Under the pieces are notes generated by a model. That model saw only the letters and a list, made by a program, of their open reading frames with translations. It was not told the origin of the DNA and did not search any database. Positions 23,035 to 34,411 of a stretch of DNA of 64,000 bases are shown one piece after another. Origin of the DNA: Lutjanus erythropterus (Eukaryota; Chordata; Actinopteri; Lutjaniformes; Lutjanidae); NCBI GenBank assembly GCA_020091685.1, contig CM034600.1, positions 1,888,024-1,952,023 on the forward strand, given 5' to 3'. The position numbers and the translations under genes are program-made. Every line of letters starts with the position of its first letter. The stretch's first letter is position 1.

Positions 23035-24498
23035 CCAGAGGTGGCAAGTAACTAAATACAGTATTCCATTTTGTACTGTACTGTTTTCAGGTATTTGTAC
23101 TTTAATTGACTTTTGATTTTTCTGGCAACTTTTTACTTTTACTCCCCGAATTTTAACACGACTGCATGTACTTTCTTCTCCTTACATTTTCAAAAAAAAG
23201 TTACTTTAGTTTTAATGGATTGGAGAGGAATTATTGATTACTTTTTTACTTTGCATTTTATTTTTTATTTTATTTTAACATTATTATTTTGTATCATTGT
23301 GCACCGCCTTCCCAACATTAAGACTGATTTCAACCTAAACTGTTGAACAACGTAACAGGACATAATGAGACGAAAACGACACGAACCATTAGACAATAAC
23401 AGGGCATGGGACACAACAAGACATATTAAGACAAAAATTACGTAAAAGATGTATTAACACAAAAATAACGTAACAAGACAAAAACGATGTAACAAGATGA
23501 AAACAAGGTAACAAGATGAAAATGACATAAGACACAAGGAGATGATTCAAATGACAAAGAAGACAAAAATTACATAACAAAATAAGACAAAAACAACATA
23601 ACAAGATGAAAATTATGTAACAAAATATAATTAAAAGAAAACTATGTAAATGATGTAACAAGACAAAAACAATCTAAGACAAAAAAAAAAAAGATGTAAC
23701 AAGATAAAAACAGCATAAGAAGACGTAACAAACTGAAAGTAATGTAACAAGATGTAATGAAACAAAAACAACATGATGACACAAACAAGGTAAAAAGGTA
23801 AACAAGGCACCAAGACATAATGTAACGAAAACACTATAAGATGAAAAACTTTAAAAGTTGTTACATGACAAAAAATGATGTAATGACAAAAACAGCATAA
23901 CAAGATATAACAGGATGAAAACAACATAAAAGACATAACAAGTCAAAAACAACATACCAAGACAACAATGGCGTAACAAGATACAGCAAGATGAAAACAA
24001 TGTAAAAGATGTAAGAGGACAAAAACTATGTAACAAAACAATACAATACAACGTAATAAGACAAAAATGAAATAACAAGACATAATTAGATGAAAACGAT
24101 GTAAATGACCTTAACAGACAACAATTAAAAGACATTACAAGACAAAAAATAGATATTACAAGGTGAAAACAATGTAAAAGATGTAACAAACCTGTAAAAG
24201 ACGTTACATGACAAAAGACGACGCAACAAGATGAAAATGCCATAACAAGATATAGCAAGATGAAAACAAAACGAAAGACTCACAAATGTTGTAAAAGACG
24301 TAAAAAGACTACATAGACAGGGAGGGAGACTCAGTCATGGAGAAAAGATGGGGTTCATTTATCTTTGCACAGAAACAGCCAGTAGAGATGTCCTTCAAGA
24401 GACGACTTTTTAGTTGAGTAAAGAAGTTGAAGTCTTTTTTTTTTTTTTGACTGTAATTCTACTTGAATAATGAATGTATGCACTTTAGTCACCTCTGG
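23035..24498 (-). mobile_element. hAT-like element carrying a 19-bp minisatellite, copy 1
   Basis: The ends are perfect 9-base inverted repeats, CCAGAGGTG at 23035 and CACCTCTGG at 24490-24498; CAGAGGTG is a usual hAT end form. If CAGAGGTG is the true end, flanks CTCCACAC and GTTCACGC match at 5 of 8. Left and right arms contain AAGTAC/GTACTT words. The middle (about 23345-24310) is an array of a degenerate 19-bp unit, for example GTAACAAGACAAAAACGAT and GTAACAAGATGAAAATGAC. No transposase is present. Its minus strand gives hydrophobic open frames that are artefacts of the array. Other copies: 28500, 45980 and 53070. Confidence 0.65.
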
Positions 24499-24539
24499 TT
24501 CACGCTGAAATATCTAAACATCTGTTGGATGAGTTACCA

Positions 24540-24915
24540 TGAAATTTTTTTCAGACAGCTCTGGTCCCCGGAGGAAGAATACTAATGACTTTGGTGATTG
24601 CCTCCTCTGGGTTGGGAACGTGTTCCATGCCCCGGGCAAAAGACTTCACGTATCTCTGGATCTTGTTCATGACATGGACAAAGACTTTTGTTGTGTAGAG
24701 GGAGCTGGGTGTGAATGCAAAGCTTTTTAATTGATATATGTTTGAGCTTTGGGTAGTGACCGAATGAATGAGACAGCAAATGCAAGCGGCCGAAATGAAT
24801 TGCTCCTTTGCATCAAGAGGTGCCAGTTGAGGCAATTTGGGAATCGGGAAGCCTCTTCTTTCGGAGGTTTTCTGGGCACATCCTATTGGAAGACCTTGGG
24901 GTAAACACAGAACAA
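24540..24915 (+). pseudogene. Non-LTR retrotransposon 3' coding scrap
   Basis: The words CTCTGGGTTGGGAACGTGTTCC, CGTATCTCTGGATCTTGTTCA, GAGCTTTGGGTAGTGACCGAA, GCAAGCGGCCGAAATGA, CATCAAGAGGTGCCAGTTGAGG and GGCACATCCTATTGGAAGACC follow, in order, the 3' coding region of an abundant teleost LINE whose C terminus contains an RSQLRW.GH / RRPRGRPRT-like motif. Internal deletions and stops are evident and no 3' tail is seen. I cannot assign the clade securely (RTE- or L2-like). Confidence 0.6.
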
Positions 24916-25654
24916 TGTTGCACAGGTACTAGGTGCTTTTTTGATTCGTGTTAGAATTTCCCAAAGTTTCATTCGTGTTGAAGGTCAATGTTGGTGTGTT
25001 CACACAGAAGGTGAAATTTTCACCTTGTGCAGGCAACAGGGGTGTGTGTTTGTGTTCAATTCACCCTCTCTGGTTCTTTCTGTTATTTCCCTCAGGACAA
25101 CATCATTTTTTGTCAGTGCGTTCCAAAACTGTCACAGGTCACGGTTGAAAAATTACGTTTAATCATGTGACAGAGCTGTTGCTTGTGTTTACCAGGTGAA
25201 ATTTGAACTGGTTTTCCTTGTCTGTGAGAGAAGCTGTCAATATCAATCACTGAGTAAGAAGCAAAAATAAATTTAAAAAGATTTCAGCAGAAAGGGCCTG
25301 TATGAGGGTTCGAGGACCATGTGAAAGCTACTGACTTCTCCCTCATTCATTCATGATTGTGGCGTTCGTGATCTCGGAAGGTCATCGGGCTAGTTAGTGT
25401 TAGCATGGCTGCAGGCTAATGTGACTGGTTTGAACTTGGAAGGTCAGTCAAGCCAACTAGTAGACTAGCCGCTGGCTAGACAACATAGTGAATTTGCATT
25501 TTTCAGTCAGTGTTAGCACGCCACAGCTACGTCTCTGCTCCCTGCTTCCATTTCCTTTTCATTTAGTCACGCACCCTGGGTTTGAACACGCTTCTACAGA
25601 GAATCTCAACACACTGCAACTTAGGGAAACAGTTGCAAAAACACCAAACGCAAG

Positions 25655-25830
25655 GATATTAAAGGAACCGTTCCTCTAACCTGTAGTTCTAAATATCCAT
25701 CTAGATCATATTGGTAGTAGCTGAAGTTTGGAGATATCAGCTGTAGAGGTGTCTGCCCTTCTCTGAAATAATGGAACAAAAAGTACACTTGACTCACTGA
25801 CTTGACCTCTCTGAGCCACTGTACCTTTCC
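25655..25830 (-). repeat. Interspersed repeat family Y, copy 2
   Basis: Antisense to the copy at 21592. AAAGGAACCGTTCCTCTAACC starts the element, and AGATCATATTGGTAGTAGCTG and GGAGATATCAGCTGTAGAGG follow, corresponding to the end opposite to the one kept at 36518. It runs directly into the next element. Confidence 0.6.
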
Positions 25831-25833
25831 TTC

Positions 25834-26978
25834 CACGCTCTTAGAAACAAGGGTCCCAGAATTTTCTTCCTGAAGAGCTGCGGTTCTACCTAGTGCCATT
25901 TGCTTCTGAAGAACCCTGTTTTGGAGAAATGATTCTTCCAGGGTTCTTTGTGAGACCAAGGGTTCTATTTAGAATCCTTTTCATCCAAAGCACCAATTTT
26001 GGAAGAAACGGTTCTTCAAGGATCCTTGAGATTCTTGAATAAGTCTTTTGTCAAAAGTTCCTCAAGGGTTCTGTATGCCATAACAGAAATAAAGGAGTTC
26101 TCGGTAAAACGTTATGGTCCTAGATAAAACCCTGGAAATATAAAAACGTTCTTGGCAGAACCTTTTGGGTGGGTTCCAGACAAAACCACTGGAATATAAA
26201 AGTGCTCTTGGTAAAACCCCTTATGTGGGATGTAGATAAACCCCTTGAAATATAAAGGAGTTCTTGATAGAACTACCTGGGTGGGTTCTTAATGAAACCG
26301 TTGGAAACCCCTGGGTGGGATTTAGATCAAACCCTTGAAATAGAAATGAGTTCTTGGTAGAACCCCCTGGATATGTTCTAGATAAAACCATTGGAATATA
26401 AAAGTGTCCTTGGTAGAACCCCTTGGGTGGCATCTAGATGAAAGGTAGATAGAAAGAAAACGGTTCTCGGTAGAATCCCCTTATTGGATTCTATTCTATT
26501 GGATATAACCCTGGATATAAAAGAGTTTTTGGTAGAATTCCCAGGGTGCATACTAGATAAAACCCTTGGAATATAAAAAGGTTCTCACTAGAATCCCCTG
26601 GGTGGGCTATAATATAAAAAAGTTCTTGGCAGAACCAACTGGATGTGTTCTAGATAAAACCCTTGAAATATAAGAGAGTTCTTGGTAGAACCCCCTGTGT
26701 GTGCTCTAAGTGAAACCCTTACAATATAAAATAGTTCTTGATAGAGCCGCCTAGGTGAGTTCTTGTTTGCACCCTTAGAAGGTAGAGGGGTTCTGGATAG
26801 AACCCCCAGAGACAGTTCTGGATAGAACCTTTTAAGGGGTTCGGGGTGAACCCTCCACAGATGGTTTAGGTATAACCCTGTATGTTGGGTTCTAGGTATA
26901 GCTCTCTTAAAAGTGGAGCCTTTCTAAAAGCAGAGGAACCCTTTATGGTTCCAGTTAGTACCTTTATTTCTAAGGGTG
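25834..26978. mobile_element. Element built from ~56-bp GGTTCT/AGAACC repeats
   Basis: The ends are inverted: CACGCTCTTAGAAACAAGGG on the left and, read inward, CACCCTTAGAAATAAAGG on the right, typical of a fish DNA repeat beginning CACTCTTAAAAATAAAGG. Between them, roughly 16-18 tandem units of about 56 bp follow the pattern GTTCTTGGTAGAACCCCCTGGGTGG plus TTCTAGATAAAACCCTTGGAATATAAAA, so each unit contains a small inverted GGTTCT/AGAACC pair. No coding frame is conserved and no clear target duplication is seen. The expansion of the internal unit inside defined ends is the notable feature. Confidence 0.65.
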
Positions 26979-28480
26979 CTCAGTAGTACAGGTGTGCCGA
27001 GCTGCTACAGAGAGAGGCCCCTCTGTCACAGTGTGTGCAGGGGCCACCATGCAGGGGGAGGGGTGGGACTATCACATTGCACATGATTAATGCAGGGCCC
27101 TTGTCTGCTAGAAGCGCTGGTGAAGGAGACTCTCTGCCTCGAGGCATCAACAGACCCGCTTCCCAAACTGGGACTTGGCCCCCTCTCTGCATGCTTGACC
27201 GGAGGAGTTGTGGGTGTTTGGAAAGCGTGCAAACCTGCTGCAGTGGCTCGACACAGAGATGAAAGAAGCTGACCTTGAGAAGTTCCAAGGCAGAGTTTCC
27301 CTCTCTGTCGACCCCCACCTCTCTTCCTCTTCATCTCCTGTCAGCCTCTCCTTATCTTAACCCAATTCTCTCCAGTCCTCCTCCACGCCGCCCGCCTTTG
27401 TTTCCATCTTTCACCCCGGCCCTGTCTAAAAATGTATTTGTCTTGTTTATTCCTATTCTCTGCTGGTGTCTGAGGTATTGCCCTCTGCAGGTCAGTTCCA
27501 GGTCAACTGGCTCAACAGCACTGGAGGCTAAGAATCTCACAAGACAGGCTCTCTGCTTCACATTCAGCAACTGTGTGGAGAGTCTGTCTTATAAATACAA
27601 CCGGTGGACATCAGAAAAACTCATGCTGAAGGCTTTGGGTGCTACTTGTGTCTGCTCCTGCTCCTGCTGAAACAGGAAGAAAGCATGATCTTATCACCGC
27701 ACAGGAAGTTGTATTTGTTACCTTGGAAGTTCATGAGGTATTGTACATTTTGACAAGAATGTTCTGTGTGGCATAAAGTTGGGAGTTTTTGAGCAGATGA
27801 AAACAATGCATCTCTGTTTGTTTGTTCATCTGGAGATCATGGCTCTACAGGATGAATTTTGATGGGTGTGGTGACTCCAGCAAGTGTCCTGCACCAGAAG
27901 CAACCCATTACCTGCCATCATCTCCAAGTCAAATCCTCACCCACACTGAATCATTAAGAGGAAAAATGTGTATTTTTCATTTAAGGATGAACTGTGAAGT
28001 TTAGGCAACAAAAGTACATGGTTAAGTTTGGGTAAAGGTCATGGTCAAGGTGTACTGAAAAGAAACTGACTGTTAGTTAGGCATGGGCAATATAATGTTA
28101 GCAATATCTATTGGCGATAGACATGTCATCACTCGCAACAACAAAGTAGTTTGATAAAATGTCACCTAGGCCTACTTTTAGAGAGATGGGATGTGAAGTG
28201 CTGCAAACTCTTCAAGGACAGCTTTTCTGTGGAGTATTCCTTTAATAGCAGGTCATACTGTATGTACACAGCAGATTTAAAGTATGACAGACAGACAGCA
28301 CTGTATTTTCAGCTGTCTTCATCCCAGAAATTGATCACCATTACTGTCAGAATACCACATGTATGTTCATATTGGATGTTGTTGATTTTTAGTTACCTGA
28401 GAACCATTTCTCGAAATCTGTGGGTTTTTATGGACAAGCAGCCACTAGGAGAGGGTCACAAATGCAAAAAAAAAAAAAAG
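26979..28480. other. No gene; GC-richer unique-looking block then AT-rich DNA
   Basis: 27000-27680 is GC-richer and shows no repeat similarity; frames on both strands overlap without any family motif, including one of 131 residues (27275-27670, +). It might contain a regulatory block or an unrecognised exon. The sequence from 28085 (TAGGCATGGGCAATATAATG) looks like the left end of a common hAT family, but no right end was found. Confidence 0.3.
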
Positions 28481-28499
28481 AAAAGAAAAAGACAAACAT

Positions 28500-29385
28500 G
28501 TACAGTGTTCACTCACGTTCAGACTACGCAGTCTTTACTTAAGTATACAGGTACTTGTGTAAAAAAAAAAAAAGTACTGATTCAACTTCTTTACTGCAGC
28601 AAAAGTGAAAAAGTTCAGGCTCTGAAATGTACTCAGAGTATAAAAGTACAAAGTTGCAAAGTTAACTGAACCTCACATTTTCCCTCTCGTTAGGTCTATG
28701 TTTTGTTACATCTTACGTTTTTGGCCTTGTTATGTCTTTTACATCATGTTACATCGTTTACAGCATTCCAGATTTTATGTCTTGTTACATCTTTTTTGTC
28801 TTGTTATGTCTTTTACGTAATGTTTTATCATGTTACATCTTGTTGTCTTGTTAAGTCTTTTTTGTCTTGTTATGATTTTTACATGTTATGCCTATTATAT
28901 CTTGTTACGTCTTTTTCATCCTGTTACATCTTTAACATCATGTTGCGTCTTTTACATCGTTACATATTTAATGTCTCGTTATGTCTTTTTTGTCTTGTTA
29001 TATCTTTTACATCATCTTATGCCATATTTCATCTTTTTTGTGTTGTTGTTATGTCTTTTATGTCTTGTTACATCATTTTCGTCTTGCTGCATCTGTCGTG
29101 GCTGATATGCACTAATGGACACACCAAGGGTTCATCTTTTCTTTGTGTTATTGTTCCATTCATTTAGGATAAAGTCAGACTCAATGTTGGGAAGGTGGCG
29201 CGCATGATGCAAAACAAAAGTAATCAATAATTGCATTAAAATCAAAATAGTGAGCCTATTCTGAAAGTATAAGGAGTAGAAAGATTTGTGTTAAAATGTA
29301 AAAATAAAAAGCTGAAAATGAATACCAACTAAAAATTCATTTAAGTACACTAACAAAGTTCTTGTACTTTGTTTCTTCCCACCTT
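28500..29385 (+). mobile_element. hAT-like element carrying a 19-bp minisatellite, copy 2
   Basis: Opposite orientation to the 23035 copy. The left arm GCTCTGAAATGTACTCAGAG-TATAAAAGTAC, the array of CTTGTTACATCTTTTTTGT / CTTGTTATGTCTTTTACAT units (about 28700-29100), then a right arm with AATGTTGGGAAGGTGGCGCG, AAGTAATCAATAATTGC, and the end CTTGTACTTTGTTTCTTCCCACC. The right arm is shared with 54150-54380. No transposase; no clear target duplication. Confidence 0.6.
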
Positions 29386-29509
29386 TTTTCAATTTTGTAG
29401 AACTTTCTGGTGATTGAAAGGACCCCATCATTTGAGGCAGCACAGTATTTATTGTTACCTGTTTTTTTTTCTTTTTAAAATTCACCACAGTGTTTTATTG
29501 TAAGCATTT

Positions 29510-29890
29510 ATTCACTTCTTGGATTGGATTGAGTTTAAGCGAGCCTCGGTACAGCAGTATAATTAGATGAAGCACGGCAGCATATGGAATAGCTGGCTGT
29601 CTGGTGATGAGTGCGCTCTCCGGTGAATGCTATTCACTTTCATTTCCTTCAAAAAAAGATTAAGTCAAACATATGGGGTCAGCTAAAAAGAGGAGTTTAA
29701 TTTGATATTCCAAAATGTGATTATTCTGGGGCCTCTTCTGTCCCTCGCTGCCTCCTCAAGCTGTCATTGCTTCCCAAATCCAACCCTTCCTCCACACTAA
29801 ATGTTTGTGGATTGGAATATAATTTTTAAAAGTGAAAAATCCTGCTATGTAATATGTAATTATTGCCCATACAGCCCCATTCATTCATAT
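29510..29890. promoter_or_regulatory. Candidate conserved noncoding block
   Basis: A repeat-free block of balanced composition with TAATTAGATGAAG (29560), TTTAATTTGATATTCC (29695) and TATGTAATTATTGCC (29856) cores typical of homeodomain sites. Proposed only from texture. Confidence 0.22.
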
Positions 29891-30523
29891 TTCCCTTATT
29901 GTTATGTATCCAAGGCTGCGTCCTCCCTTAAAAGCTAAAAGTGACCCACTGACATGATTCTGGCTCGCTGTTTGATTGAAACCATGACAGATACAAGTTG
30001 TTCCCGAACATTGTCTCACAGCATTGTTCCAGTATGTAGGTTGGACACCAGACACCCCAGACTTCTTGACGTTCATCTCAGACATAAAGCCCACAGGATA
30101 CGTATAGGTGTGACATGTTATAGGCTTTTGGGACACGAAGTTCAGATGGTTGCTGGGGCTTTTGTCTTTATAGCCATGTCTGCAGCGCGGGAACAATACC
30201 TCAGAGCCTGATTCCCAGACAGCTCTCCGAGAAGTAGAAGATAAAAACCAAGAGCATTGTCCTAATGCGTCCCATTCAGTACACTCCCCGACAGAGAAAA
30301 ACCTGAGAGTGTTACAGCTGTATGGCCTCTTGCCAATACAAAAGACTTCCTGTTATTCATGCAGTCAATGCTTGAGTGCAGCTCTGCCTGATAAATTTCT
30401 TAATTTAAAAAACATAATTTAACATCCTCACTATTAGGCTACTACTCATGTACACAATTGGAGAGAAACTCTTACGCACAGTTTGTGCAAAAAGTGGCAT
30501 AAGATGAAGAGTATTCCATAAAG

Positions 30524-31653
30524 CAGGGGTCGCGTTAACCGAATATTTTCCATCGTTGACCGGTTTTTTAAAACGGTGACAGAAAAATCTGAAGGTCATC
30601 TGTCATTTTGACAGGTTGCAATTCACACCCCTGACCACTGGTGGCGAGTGAGCATATTAATTAGCTATTAGGTACGTTCGAGATGAACTGCGCCTCGCCT
30701 GGAGAGTAGACGAGATCAGCAGGAGGTGGAGACAAAAAGCTGCAGTCAAGTCGGACAGTTTTCAGTAGACTTACAAGAGAGTAGAGGAAGAGACGTGAAC
30801 ATCCTGTTAGATCACCTGTAGGTTACCTGTAGTCTGCAGATCATGATCATAGCTGAAGAAATAAAGTGCATTCTTGATCGCTGATTGAAGTTAAAATAGA
30901 AGAGATCCTCCTTTTGACTCGTCTGTTCTTTTATCTGCCTTGTAAAGCACTAAACTGTTCTTTTGATAAGTCATATATATATAACCCTTATTATTATCAG
31001 ACACTAAATATCTGCTTGCTGACAGATTAAAACTTCATTGCAGAACAGAAGACTGATATGTCCAGCATTAAATATTACAATTACACAGAAAATTAGTATT
31101 TTATACAACACGTGGTGTTTGTTGTCAAAATTAGGAGCCAATCAGAGCCTGTCAGCTTGTCGATCAGGTGACAGCCAGGCGTTTGCAGTTTGTGGAGAGC
31201 AGCTGCGGCATCTGGCTCTACAAACTGCAGCCGCCTCAATCTCGTGAGGTTAACGTTGCCCACATGTGCATGACATCAGAGCAAGTTGGGATCAAGTCGG
31301 GACACAAATCTAACCGGCATGCACTGTGCGGCGATCACCGCTGATCAATTCTGCGCAGGCCTGGATCATCTCGAACGCACCTAGTGTCACGGCAGCTGAG
31401 TGTCAGCAGCTGAAGTTTCTTCAAAAAGCCCAATAACGATGATGATGTTGATAAAAGAGGTACGGTGTGGATTCTCTGTTCAGCTTGTTCGGACTGAATA
31501 TTAATTAAAAATGAATGAAAAGTAAATGCTATTGAATATGTAATTATTATCATTTTAAAAATTAAAGTGACGGGTAAAAATAGATTATGACGGGATTTTT
31601 ATGACCCTGTCAGTCAAAATGACAGACAACGAAAAAGTCTAGCGCAACCTCTG
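30524..31653. mobile_element. hAT element with perfect 8-bp target duplication
   Basis: Flanked on both sides by CCATAAAG (30516-30523 and 31654-31661), an exact 8-bp duplication. The ends are inverted: CAGGGGTCGCGTTAACC and, read inward from the right, CAGAGGTTGCGCTAGAC. Subterminal zones contain matching GTCATTTTGACAG-type words (TCTGTCATTTTGAC near 30600; GTCAAAATGACAG near 31613). Nonautonomous; about 415 bp once the nested element is removed. Confidence 0.85.
30669..31383. mobile_element. Nested inverted-repeat element TAGGTRCGTTCGAGATGA
   Basis: It lies wholly inside the hAT element at 30524. Left end TAGGTACGTTCGAGATGA; right end, read inward, TAGGTGCGTTCGAGATGA: 17 of 18 bases match. 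A target duplication is not evident and the superfamily is not determined. No transposase frame. Being nested, it is younger than its host. Confidence 0.7.
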
Positions 31654-31661
31654 CCATAAAG

Positions 31662-32128
31662 TGAAGTGTTAAGATGTTTTCTGAAAGCTCACAGATACGG
31701 ATGAAATGGACCAGTACGTCTGATACTGTAATCATGGGCCATTGCAGTGGCAGCTGGTCAATAGAGGGCGCTAGGGCGCCGCCCCACCTCTCCCTACATC
31801 CTAAAACTTCAGTGAAGAAGAGTCAATTTCTTTAAAATATACACTGTACATTTATTACATGAGCAAGGATAATATTGTGTAGTTAGTGAGTAAAATGTGT
31901 AATTTGCAATAAAATATACTGTTAAAACATGTTCCATGTTGTCTAAAGTTATGGGTAGTTTACGTGTTTCTGGCTTGGGGTGCAATTTTTGGGCCCATTG
32001 ACACTCACTATAACTTGTACATGTGCAGTTCAGTCTTCTCAATACAATAGATAGGAGCTTGGTGGGGCGAACAGAACCTGCACCCTCATCATTCATCTGA
32101 GGACCCTGGACCCGATCAGACTGACATC
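31662..32128. other. Possible TE end (CAGTGGCAGCTGGT); no gene
   Basis: CAGTGGCAGCTGGTCAATAG followed by GGGCGCTAGGGCGCCGCCCC at 31746-31786 resembles the start of a vertebrate element whose ends read CAGTGGCGGCTGGTG. I could not find the other end. The remainder is AT-rich and leads into the candidate exon at 32129. Confidence 0.4.
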
Positions 32129-32213
32129 ATGAAGCAACAACAATCAGAGGAAGATGATAAACTCTGTGTGGAGAACATAGTGACAGTGGAACTCAGCCTC
32201 ACACTGGGAACAG
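32129..32213 (+). CDS. Candidate coding exon with consensus splice donor
   Basis: From an ATG, the frame reads MKQQQSEEDDKLCVENIV then TVELSLTLGT and meets CAG|GTAAGG at 32211-32219, a near-perfect donor. The frame is also open upstream to about 32070 (EQNLHPHHSSEDPGPDQTDI). Amino-acid composition is protein-like. I do not recognise it. Downstream the sequence becomes the GTACTT-rich repeat almost at once, and upstream is a possible transposon end, so this may be an exon of a transposon-borne gene or pure chance. Confidence 0.2.
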
Positions 32214-32221
32214 GTAAGGAG

Positions 32222-32485
32222 GGCTGGATAAAGTATCAAGATCCTTTATTTCAGTAAAAGCACAAATACCACACTCTGAAGATACTCTTTCAGCAGTTAT
32301 CAGTATAAAAAGTAAAAGTAGCCATTGTGCAGTAAAGTGCTTTCTGTCAATAATTAATAACTGTACCTGTCAGATAAATGGAGTAAAAACTTGAGGAAAA
32401 ACTAAGTAAAATGATATGGACGTAACTAGAAATTCTACCTGAGTACAGTACTTGAGTAAATGTAATTAGTTACATCCCCTCATTG
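32222..32485 (+). repeat. GTACTT-rich interspersed repeat, copy 2
   Basis: GGATAAAGTATCAAGATCC, AAGCACAAATACCACACTC and the end CTGAGTACAGTACTTGAGTAAATGTAATTAGTTACATCCC match the same family as 6735-7118, in opposite orientation. Confidence 0.6.
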
Positions 32486-33441
32486 GAGATAACAGAAGGT
32501 GAATGTGTGGTGTTGGTCTGTTACAAACTTTTAATAGTTGCTGTTTTGTGCAGAAAAGTGGTGTCTCTGAGACATTTCACCAAAACTTTAAGCCACAAGA
32601 TGACAATTTTTAAAATTTAAAATGTAATACTATATTTTCATTTTTTTTATTAAAAATTAATGAATAAAATATAAATAAAATTAATGTTATTTTCTAACAG
32701 TGTGTTCATACTTTTCTTCCATTGTCTGAAGGTTTGTGGTATCAGGTTTCTCTCTCACTTATTGAGGTACTTTTTGCTGACTCTAGTCTTTCAGCATAAA
32801 TTGTAAAATAAAATATAATTATTATAAAGGATCTGAACTAATTCAAGTACCTTAACTTACCTTATCTAAGCAAGTTCCATCAGACTAAAAGAGTGTTCAA
32901 ATAATGGCTTTTTTCATATATTAAAATAAACTGGTGAGACACCTTAAGACATTTGCCAGATTTTCAATATAGTCCCTCTGTTGAAAAATTCACCAACCCC
33001 CACCTGGGCAGTGTAGCAGTGAGGTGTAAGACAAGATCACAGGACACGACAAAAAAGTTTTAAAATTCCTAACATTGTGCCACACTGGGTCAATCTCTTA
33101 GTGATTAAATTTTTTGTTAAATGTAAATGAAATCAGATTTTCCATCTGACAGAGCTGATGTCTCCCAGAGTTAACTTTTTTTTTTTTTTTTTTTTTATAT
33201 TTCAGTGACAAATCAGACTGTGATCAATAAATAATCATGGAACCCAGATGAATATGTTATGTTATATTAATGTGATGTTTGTTAAGAAGAAATAGGTTAT
33301 GGTATGATGCTGCACTGTTTGTTGTGTGTTTGGTGAATTTGAAGTGCTGCTCACAGATGTGGCAGATTGATGAGGGATGAAACCAGTTGTTTGGGTTGTG
33401 ATTTTGGCTGCTGTTGAAATTCATGTTTGGATGGTTTAAAG

Positions 33442-34083
33442 CAGTCATTCCCAAAGACTGGGTCCTGACCCATAATAGTATGATATATATTTAGTATAAT
33501 TTTGTTTTCCTGACGAGAGAAATTAAAAACAATGAGATCTGTTAATGCACCTAATTGCATTTATTTCTCATCTATAATCTATTTAATGTGTATATGTTTG
33601 CAGTAACGTGTCAAGATTAGGGCTGCAGATTACAATTATTTTTATTCATTTTCATTCTTTTCTTGATTAAACAATTAAAATGGTGAAAAATATGAACCAG
33701 TGTTTCCCCAAACCTAAGATAATGTCCTCAAATGCCATGTTTTGTTCACAAACCAAAAATATTCAGTTTAGTGTCATAAATGACTAAAGAAACCATAAAA
33801 TATTCACTTTAAAAAAAGATGTCATCAGAGAAATTTAACTTTTAAAAAACTACTCAAACGGATTAATGGATTATTAAGATAGTTGCAGATTAATTAAATA
33901 ATTGATTAATCATTGCAGCTCTAGTCAAGATAATATATGGTGATGTGGAAGTAAAATAGTCAAGAACATTCATTTATGCACAAATTAAGTCCTACCAAGA
34001 TTTATTAATAAGGTCTATTGTGGTTTGTGATGGTTTTTCATTTTTAAAAAGTGGGTTGCCAGAAGAAAGTCTGGGGCACACAG
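33442..34083. mobile_element. hAT element, 8-bp duplication GTTTAAAG, with nested hAT
   Basis: Exact duplication GTTTAAAG at 33434-33441 and 34084-34091. Ends: CAGTCATTCCCAAAGACTGG on the left and, read inward, CTGTGTGCCCCAGACTTTC on the right, the CAGTGNTTCCCA type common in vertebrates. Without the nested element at 33618 (and its duplicated 8 bp) it is about 328 bp. Noncoding. A much older relative is at 4562-5573. Confidence 0.85.
33618..33923. mobile_element. Nested short hAT element (TAGGGCTGCA), duplication GTCAAGAT
   Basis: Exact duplication GTCAAGAT at 33610-33617 and 33924-33931. Ends TAGGGCTGCAGATTAC and, read inward, TAGAGCTGCAATGATT. The interior words AATGGTGAAAAATATGAACC, CAGTGTTTCCCCAAACC and CACAAACCAAAAATATTCAG match a highly abundant fish miniature hAT family. 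It lies inside, and is therefore younger than, the 33442 element. Confidence 0.92.
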
Positions 34084-34411
34084 GTTTAAAGCATGTATAT
34101 CTAGAAAATACTGCATATTTAAAAACATGGCATAATTTAAAAGCATTGCATTAGTAAAAATATTGGCCTGCATAATTTAAAGGCATTGTTTGGTTTAATT
34201 TGATGTTGATTTGATGGATGGATATGGTCTGTGATGTTACAGTAAATATTTATGATCTTAAATGTTAAAGTACAGTAAGCGCTAAAATACGTGAAATGCT
34301 AAAATGCAGTAAAATTCAGACATCTGTCTTGAAGCAGCAATGGGTCACATTTACATGTAATGTATAATTAAAAATAAAACAGACACTTTAATGCGTTATA
34401 AGGGTTATAAA

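Noticed and set aside
23345-24310. CRISPR-like array
   Set aside because: Units are contiguous, degenerate 19-mers without unique spacers, in a vertebrate genome; it is a minisatellite.
27275-27670. 131-residue + frame
   Set aside because: Pyrimidine-rich, low complexity (Ser/Leu/Pro), no motif, no splice signals in convincing positions.
28151-28669. 172-residue + frame ending in a Lys-rich part
   Set aside because: Crosses poly-A runs and the left arm of a repeat element; composition is not protein-like.
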